From G965197005 sp965197005 (GTDB taxonomy: Bacteria; Pseudomonadota; Gammaproteobacteria; Pseudomonadales; Oceanobacteraceae): a stretch of DNA of 64,000 nucleotides. The DNA lies in NCBI GenBank assembly GCA_965197005.1, contig OZ239982.1, positions 1,426,001 to 1,490,000 on the forward strand, given 5' to 3'. The translations under genes were made by a program, and so were the position numbers. The notes beneath the pieces are model-generated. The model had not been told where the DNA came from, made no database searches, and saw only the letters and a program-made list of their open reading frames with translations. This document shows, in pieces, positions 61,211 through 64,000 of this stretch. How positions within the stretch are numbered: position 1 is the stretch's first letter; every line of letters starts with the position of its first letter.

Positions 61211-62803
61211 CTATTCCCACTCAATGGTAGCAGGAGGCTTACTGGAAATATCATAGCTGACCCTTGAAACCTGAGCTATCTCGTTAATAATGCGGTTAGA
61301 GACGGTTTCTAATAATTCATACGGCAAATGCGCCCAACGAGCAGTCATAAAATCAATGGTTTCCACCGCCCTAAGAGCAATAACCCACTCATAACGGCGT
61401 GCATCACCAACCACGCCTACTGATTTTTGCGGAATAAACACAGCAAAGGCTTGACTGGTTTTATGATACCAATCAGCCTTATGCAATTCCTCAATAAAAA
61501 TGGCATCTGCACGGCGTAAAATATCTGCATATTCTTTTTTAACCTCACCTAAAATACGCACCCCTAAACCTGGTCCTGGAAAGGGGTGGCGATATACCAT
61601 ATCGTAGGGTAAGCCAAGCTCCAGACCAATTTTGCGTACCTCATCTTTAAACAATTCACGCAAAGGCTCTACCAACTGCATTTGCATTTCATCTGGCAAT
61701 CCCCCTACATTATGATGAGATTTAATGGTATGTGCCTTACCCGTTGCTGCCGCTGCGGATTCAATCACATCAGGATAAATGGTTCCTTGCGCTAGAAAAG
61801 GCACATCTTGTAACTGACTTGCCTGCTTATCAAACACTTCAATAAAGGTATTGCCGATACACTTACGTTTACTTTCTGGGTCACTAACTCCTTTTAGCTT
61901 ATCTAAAAATAATGTTTGTTCATTGGCACGAATGACCTTAACACCCATATTCTCAGCAAAGGTTTGCATGACCATATCGCCTTCATTTTCACGCAGTAGC
62001 CCATTATCCACGAACACACAGGTGAGTTTATCGCCAATTGCTTTATGCAATAAAGCGGCAACAACTGAAGAATCCACTCCACCAGACAACCCTAGCAACA
62101 CCTTGTTATCACCCACTTGCTCACGCACTCTAGCAATTTGATTATCAATAATTTTGGCCGCTGTCCACAAGCACTCACAGGCACAAATATCTACCACAAA
62201 ATGCGTTAAAATGCGTAACCCTTGCAAGGTATGCGTTACCTCAGGGTGAAACTGCAATCCATAAAATGGCTTAGTACAGTGCTGCATCGCTGCGATTGGA
62301 CAATTGTCCGTTGCTGCAATAACTTCAAAACCATTAGGTAACTGGCTAACCTTATCCCCATGACTCATCCATACATCTAACTGCGCCTGTCCTGTTTTGC
62401 TATCTAAATGATCTTTAATATCCGCAAACAAAGGTGAGTCTGTTAGTAAATTAATCCGTGCAAAACCAAACTCATGCACATCAGACCCACTAACGCTGCC
62501 ACCTAATTGAGCCGCCATCGTTTGCATACCATAACAAATTCCCAAAATAGGCACGCCCAATGTAAAGATGCCTTCAGGTGCACGAGGAGAGCCTGCTTGT
62601 GTAACTGATTCTGGGCTGCCTGCTAAAATAATTCCCTTTGGTTGATACGCAACAATATCCTGTATGCTCATATCAAAAGCACGAATCTCACAAAACACAC
62701 CAATTTCACGCACTCGTCGTGCAATTAATTGCGTATATTGCGAACCAAAATCTAAAATTAAAATGCGTTGGGCGTGAATATCCCCTAAAGCTGAAACCGA
62801 CAT
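61211..62803 (-). CDS. guaA: GMP synthase (glutamine-hydrolysing)
   Basis: A 530-residue two-domain enzyme converting XMP to GMP. The N-terminal amidotransferase has nucleophile ILGICYGMQTMA and FHPEVTHT; the ATP pyrophosphatase has GLSGGVDSSVVAALL; the C-terminal dimer domain ends DISSKPPATIEWE. guaB, its usual partner, is not next to it in the window. Confidence 0.97.
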   Translation of the reverse strand: MSVSALGDIHAQRILILDFGSQYTQLIARRVREIGVFCEIRAFDMSIQDIVAYQPKGIILAGSPESVTQAGSPRAPEGIFTLGVPILGICYGMQTMAAQLGGSVSGSDVHEFGFARINLLTDSPLFADIKDHLDSKTGQAQLDVWMSHGDKVSQLPNGFEVIAATDNCPIAAMQHCTKPFYGLQFHPEVTHTLQGLRILTHFVVDICACECLWTAAKIIDNQIARVREQVGDNKVLLGLSGGVDSSVVAALLHKAIGDKLTCVFVDNGLLRENEGDMVMQTFAENMGVKVIRANEQTLFLDKLKGVSDPESKRKCIGNTFIEVFDKQASQLQDVPFLAQGTIYPDVIESAAAATGKAHTIKSHHNVGGLPDEMQMQLVEPLRELFKDEVRKIGLELGLPYDMVYRHPFPGPGLGVRILGEVKKEYADILRRADAIFIEELHKADWYHKTSQAFAVFIPQKSVGVVGDARRYEWVIALRAVETIDFMTARWAHLPYELLETVSNRIINEIAQVSRVSYDISSKPPATIEWE

Positions 62804-62895
62804 AAAAGACCTATAGGCAAAACAACCATTATAGGCACTTAACCTGTGATTAAAAACCCATACAATCTATTTATTCTGACTTTTATAGAGAATAA

Positions 62896-63234
62896 ATTCT
62901 CCTAAGCAACAGACTTAAAACAAAACAGCTAATCGTAGTAGAAAATGGTCGCTCATTTGTTGACTGGCATCTATTTAATTTGCCCAAAATAATAAAACAT
63001 GCCGTATTTGTTTATCGTGGACATGGCAGCAATAACAAACAAGTTAAACAGCTAATACAAAGCCTACCTGAGCATATAGGAATACAGCAAAACAAAATTG
63101 CTCAAGGCTATCAAAAATTTAAAGGGGAGCTATATAAACAATATAAATTTATTAACCAAAAGCATATTGCAATTACCCAAGAAGCCATGGGACAACACAA
63201 CATAAGACTTAAATTAGAAAAAATAACTCAATAA
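62896..63234 (+). pseudogene. Fragment of a larger protein, possibly JetD/DUF2220-like nuclease remnant
   Basis: An open frame of ~112 codons without an ATG; it follows a stop at 62893-62895. It reads LIVVENGRSFVDWHLFNLP, HAVFVYRGHGSNNKQVKQLI and a C-terminal IAITQEAMGQHNI. VEN-F and YRGHG resemble the start of a TOPRIM-like region in DUF2220/DUF7281 nuclease subunits of Wadjet-like systems, where DxD should follow but is missing. It could start at TTG 62980 as an 84-residue protein. The family link is from memory and weak. Confidence 0.35.
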
Positions 63235-63277
63235 AAACCAATTATGACGGCTAAATTTGTGTCTATTAAAATTATTT

Positions 63278-64000
63278 CTAAAATTGCCCAATAATCTGCA
63301 TATAATACTGGGTTTTACCTAAATGCGTATCTAACCCTTGGGCAATCCCAAATCCAATTGGCAAGGTAAAGTTATAACCCAGTTTTAATTGCACATTTAA
63401 ACTGCCCCCAATACCTGTTAACCACTGAGGTCTATTATCACTCCAAGCTGAGCCTGTATTAACATATAAGCGACTGTAAATATCGCCCAACCCAATAGGA
63501 TATAACTGCCAGTTTTGGTTAATTTCTGCTAATACTGAATTGATACTTAACTCGCCTTTGCCATAATACGCACCTGCTTGTACGCGTTTTTCATAGCCTG
63601 CAAGACTGGCACCTTCTCGTAAAAACACATTGGTTAAGGTGCTACTTTGCCCGCCTAAAGCAAAACGTGCGGTTTTGATACTGCTATAACCTGCTTGCAA
63701 TTTAACTGTTATTTGATTGCTTTTAGGTAAATCAAAGGAATAGGAAAACAGGCTTTGATACTGCTCTGCATCTGCATCGCTATTTAATAAATCATAATTT
63801 TGCACCACAAAATCCCAATATAAGCCACGCCCTATATAAGGCAATAAAGCATAGTATTCTTGGTTTTTAAATACTGCCGCCAAACCGACTAAGTTTTTTT
63901 GATAATAGGATTTAACTCCACGCTGAAAGTATTTTAATTCTTTTATTTTTGAGGTCTCAGAGCTAACACCTAACCTAAACTCTAGTTTATCTGCAAATAA
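63278..64000 (-). CDS. Outer-membrane beta-barrel protein (surface antigen/BamA-like), C-terminal part
   Basis: The frame is open to the right edge; 240 codons are visible. Alternating hydrophobic strands, Gly-rich turns (GIGGSLNVQLKLGYNF) and the terminal MQIIGQF with a C-terminal Phe mark an outer-membrane barrel of the bacterial surface antigen type. GFGIAQGLD near the end resembles patatin-like phospholipase proteins with such a barrel (PlpD type), but the patatin part would lie outside the window. Confidence 0.72.
   Translation of the reverse strand, partial: LFADKLEFRLGVSSETSKIKELKYFQRGVKSYYQKNLVGLAAVFKNQEYYALLPYIGRGLYWDFVVQNYDLLNSDADAEQYQSLFSYSFDLPKSNQITVKLQAGYSSIKTARFALGGQSSTLTNVFLREGASLAGYEKRVQAGAYYGKGELSINSVLAEINQNWQLYPIGLGDIYSRLYVNTGSAWSDNRPQWLTGIGGSLNVQLKLGYNFTLPIGFGIAQGLDTHLGKTQYYMQIIGQF

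Overview
The window is a contiguous piece of an AT-rich gammaproteobacterial chromosome. The assignment rests on gene content typical of that class: rapA, epmC, cmoM, yacG next to coaE and pilD, a TrpR-type repressor, the rpsP-rimM-trmD-rplS operon, ubiC-ubiA and the heptose/lipid A genes hldE, hldD, waaA and an LpxL-type acyltransferase. It is a Gram-negative cell with type IV pili. The sequence does not fix the genus. The heptamer tandem repeats recall those of large sulfur bacteria such as marine Beggiatoaceae, but that is only a resemblance.

Layout. 1-2.5 kb: start of gpsA, a STAS protein and its PP2C phosphatase with a degenerate receiver, and a PilZ protein. 2.6-9.5 kb: ychF, an MFS exporter, then the minus-strand run pilB-pilC-pilD-coaE-yacG. 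9.7-12.1 kb: a hipBA toxin-antitoxin pair sits between pilB and the pilin gene pilA. 12.4-13.4 kb: a phosphagen (guanidino) kinase, rare in bacteria. 13.5-15.8 kb: trpR-trpE-trpG. 15.9-16.4 kb: 41 perfect heptamers flanked by three copies of a 29-bp hairpin. 16.6-26 kb: housekeeping genes (DUF1285 protein, dsbC, rpsP operon, cmoM, a GGDEF protein, secA, HU). 26.3-38.3 kb: ubiCA, phoBR, waaA, a seven-module c-di-GMP protein with a zinc-binding CZB tail, and hldE-hldD-lpxL. 38.3-49 kb: a long minus-strand series (tilS, dnaE, rapA, an esterase, aroG, a DMT transporter). 49-54.6 kb: a membrane GGDEF protein, tRNA-Asn and tRNA-Ser, a MATE exporter, epmC and a frameshifted rhlB. 55-64 kb: phoD, an EEP hydrolase, a DsrE-like protein, an ImmA/IrrE-DUF4411 pair whose second gene has an amber stop, a DUF599 protein, guaA, a gene fragment and the end of an outer-membrane barrel gene.

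Connections between genes. Four separate c-di-GMP proteins (PilZ, two GGDEF proteins and a GGDEF-EAL hybrid) accompany the pilus machinery. Candidate Pho boxes with the canonical 10-bp spacing to a -10 element lie upstream of both phoB and phoD, tying the phosphate-starvation regulator to a phosphatase in the same window. The trpR operon has a CTAG palindrome overlapping its own promoter, which suggests tryptophan autoregulation. No single clear new system is visible. The best leads are the heptamer/hairpin array, the 10-bp duplication in the Walker A of rhlB, the phosphagen kinase with a possible sigma-54 promoter, the amber-interrupted DUF4411 gene and the secretory protein directly upstream of secA.
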